Shown in pieces: positions 6,906 to 8,252 of a DNA stretch of 8,252 nt. The notes beneath the pieces are model-generated. The model did not search any database and was not told the DNA's origin. It saw only the letters and a list, made by a program, of their open reading frames with translations. Source of the stretch: Chromatiales bacterium (GTDB taxonomy: Bacteria; Pseudomonadota; Gammaproteobacteria; Steroidobacterales; GCA-2729495). The stretch is from NCBI GenBank assembly GCA_030614035.1, contig JAUWKW010000051.1, positions 1 to 8,252 on the forward strand. The letters are read 5' to 3'. Within the stretch, counting starts at the first letter, position 1, and each line of letters begins with the position of its first letter. Position numbers and translations under genes: made by a program.

Positions 6906-6986
6906 CAGTAAAGCGACCGGAACCGACTGCAACAAACCCCGCGTCCATCCGGGCGCAGCACCGCAATGCCGGCAGTTCGCACCGAA
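6906..6986. other. Convergent gap between the GGDEF gene and mnmE
   Basis: Eighty-one bases between two gene ends. The palindrome TGCCGGCA (6967-6974) and a 4-pair CCCG/CGGG stem are the only symmetric elements. There is no T-run after a strong stem on either strand, so I call no intrinsic terminator; readthrough or factor-dependent termination is possible. Confidence 0.5.
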
Positions 6987-8252
6987 TTACTTACCTATAC
7001 AGAAACTCGAAAATATCCGGCTGAGCAGGTCATCGTTGTGGAACTCACCAGTGATTTCTGCCAGCGCGTTCTGCACCTGCAGCAGTTCCTCCGCCATCAG
7101 CTCGCCGGCCGCGTGTTTTTCGAGTTGCTGCCGGGCCAGGTCGAAATGTTGGCGCGCCCGGGCAAGGCTCTCCAGATGCCGACGCCGGGCCGTGATGGCT
7201 CCTTCTGGTGGTGGTTCGTAGCCAAGTACCGACTTCAAATGCTTACGCAGCGCATCGATACCGTCGCGATGGAGCGCAGAAACGTTGACGGGACCGTCCG
7301 CGATCGGGCCGGCGACCTCGCCCGTCAGGTCGATCTTGTTTCTGACCACCGTGTAGCCCAGCCCGTCGGGTAACTCCGCCGCGAGTTCATCCAGATCGCT
7401 GTCGGCGCAACGGGCATCCAACACGATCAGCGCATGATCGGCAGAGCCAAGTGCGGCTCTTGCACGGCGAATACCTTCTTCTTCGACGCGGTCCCTCCCC
7501 GCCCGCAGTCCCGCGGTATCAACGACATGCAGCGGTAAACCGTCGAGGTCCAGTTGTTCGCGCACCAGGTCCCGGGTCGTACCGGCGACATCCGTGACGA
7601 TTGCAGCGTCATAGCCGGCGAGCGCGTTCAGCAGGCTCGACTTGCCGACGTTGGGCCGTCCCGCGACGACGACTGTCACACCATCACGCAATAAACATCC
7701 CTGACGTGCCACCCGTTCCAGCTCGCCAAACTGCTGCTCCACGCCACTGATACGTTCCAGCAGCTCTGCGTCGCGCAGAAAATCGATTTCCTCTTCGGGA
7801 AAATCGATTGCCGCTTCCACGTGCGTGCGTAACTGTGTAATGCTTTCGTTCAGGTCCGTGACGGCATCGGAGAAATCGCCGCGCAGGGAACGTTGGGCAG
7901 CGCGGGCCGCCGATCGCGAGCCACTGTCGATCAAATCCGCTATTGCTTCAGCCTGGGCCAGATCCATGCGGTCGTTCAAAAATGCACGCCGCGAAAATTC
8001 TCCAGGGTCAGCGAAGCGTGCACCGAGTTCGATTGCCCGTTCGATCAACAGATCACAAACCATAGCGCCGCCATGGCACTGCAATTCCAGCACATCTTCT
8101 CCGGTAAACGAATGCGGCGCCGGAAACAGCAACGCAATGCCACTATCGATAGGCTCGCCGGTCGCGTCAACAAACTTACGCAGTTCCGCGCGACGCGGTT
8201 CCGGCAACTCCCCGAGCATGCCTGCCGCGATTTCGCCGACGCCCGGTCCCGA
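6987..8252 (-). CDS. mnmE: tRNA modification GTPase MnmE (TrmE), N-terminus cut by window edge
   Basis: The GTPase partner of MnmG in modifying wobble uridine 34 of tRNA. The frame stays open to the right edge: upstream of an internal ATG at 8219 the codons read S-G-P-G-V-G-E-I-A-A-G, the conserved MnmE segment after the first beta strands, so about 24 N-terminal residues are missing and 421 are visible. Counting from the edge, the tetrahydrofolate-binding N-domain continues to about 130 ('HSFTGEDVLELQCHGG', 'PGEFSRRAFLNDRMDLAQAEAIADLI'). The G domain shows the P-loop 'GRPNVGKSS' (198-206), switch 'TDVAGTTRD', 'DTAGL', and 'NKID'. The C-terminus is 'FCIGK', carrying the invariant cysteine of the CxGK motif. 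All motifs are intact and the length agrees with E. coli (454). The gene ends convergently with the cyclase gene, so mnmE cannot share a simple transcript with mnmG here. Confidence 0.97.
   Translation of the reverse strand, partial: SGPGVGEIAAGMLGELPEPRRAELRKFVDATGEPIDSGIALLFPAPHSFTGEDVLELQCHGGAMVCDLLIERAIELGARFADPGEFSRRAFLNDRMDLAQAEAIADLIDSGSRSAARAAQRSLRGDFSDAVTDLNESITQLRTHVEAAIDFPEEEIDFLRDAELLERISGVEQQFGELERVARQGCLLRDGVTVVVAGRPNVGKSSLLNALAGYDAAIVTDVAGTTRDLVREQLDLDGLPLHVVDTAGLRAGRDRVEEEGIRRARAALGSADHALIVLDARCADSDLDELAAELPDGLGYTVVRNKIDLTGEVAGPIADGPVNVSALHRDGIDALRKHLKSVLGYEPPPEGAITARRRHLESLARARQHFDLARQQLEKHAAGELMAEELLQVQNALAEITGEFHNDDLLSRIFSSFCIGK

Noticed and set aside
6906..6986. Bidirectional intrinsic terminator between the convergent genes
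   Set aside because: Only short stems occur, and none is followed by a T-run on either strand.

Overview
The window looks like a chromosomal segment of a gammaproteobacterium with moderately high GC. The MnmG, MnmE, OppA, OppB and OppC proteins closely follow the enterobacterial proteins in length, conserved motifs and gene order, but the neighbourhood is not that of Escherichia coli. I cannot name a genus from sequence alone. I see no mobile element, CRISPR array, tRNA or rRNA.

Layout, from the right end, because most genes are on the minus strand. (1) mnmE (8252-6987, minus, N-terminus cut by the window edge) encodes the tRNA-modification GTPase. (2) A 398-residue membrane-anchored GGDEF protein, a probable diguanylate cyclase (5709-6905, plus), faces mnmE tail to tail across an 81-base gap. 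(3) A 286-base divergent intergenic region (5423-5708) holds a 25-base imperfect dyad, a good -10 element for mnmG and a weak candidate promoter for the GGDEF gene. (4) mnmG (5422-3536, minus) encodes the FAD-dependent partner of MnmE. (5) An oligopeptide ABC importer follows in the canonical order oppA (3534-1885), oppB (1874-957), oppC (952-68) and oppD (68 to the left edge, only the first 22 codons visible). Gaps are 1, 10 and 4 bases, and the oppC stop overlaps the oppD start by 1 base.

MnmE and MnmG work together at wobble uridine 34 of certain tRNAs, so the right half is a translation-fidelity locus split by an inverted signalling gene. The left half is a peptide uptake system: OppA binds peptide, OppB and OppC form the membrane channel, and OppD with a probable OppF outside the window would power it. 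oppA begins one base after the mnmG stop, so the importer appears to be co-transcribed with, and perhaps translationally coupled to, mnmG. The gene usually found after mnmG, rsmG (gidB), is absent from that position.

The genes themselves are mostly ordinary. The points worth a second look are the mnmG-opp junction, the GGDEF gene between mnmE and mnmG, a nine-residue insert splitting the would-be inhibitory site of the cyclase, the lipoprotein form of OppA with an outer-membrane type sorting residue, and the dyad upstream of mnmG. I found no convincing wholly new system.
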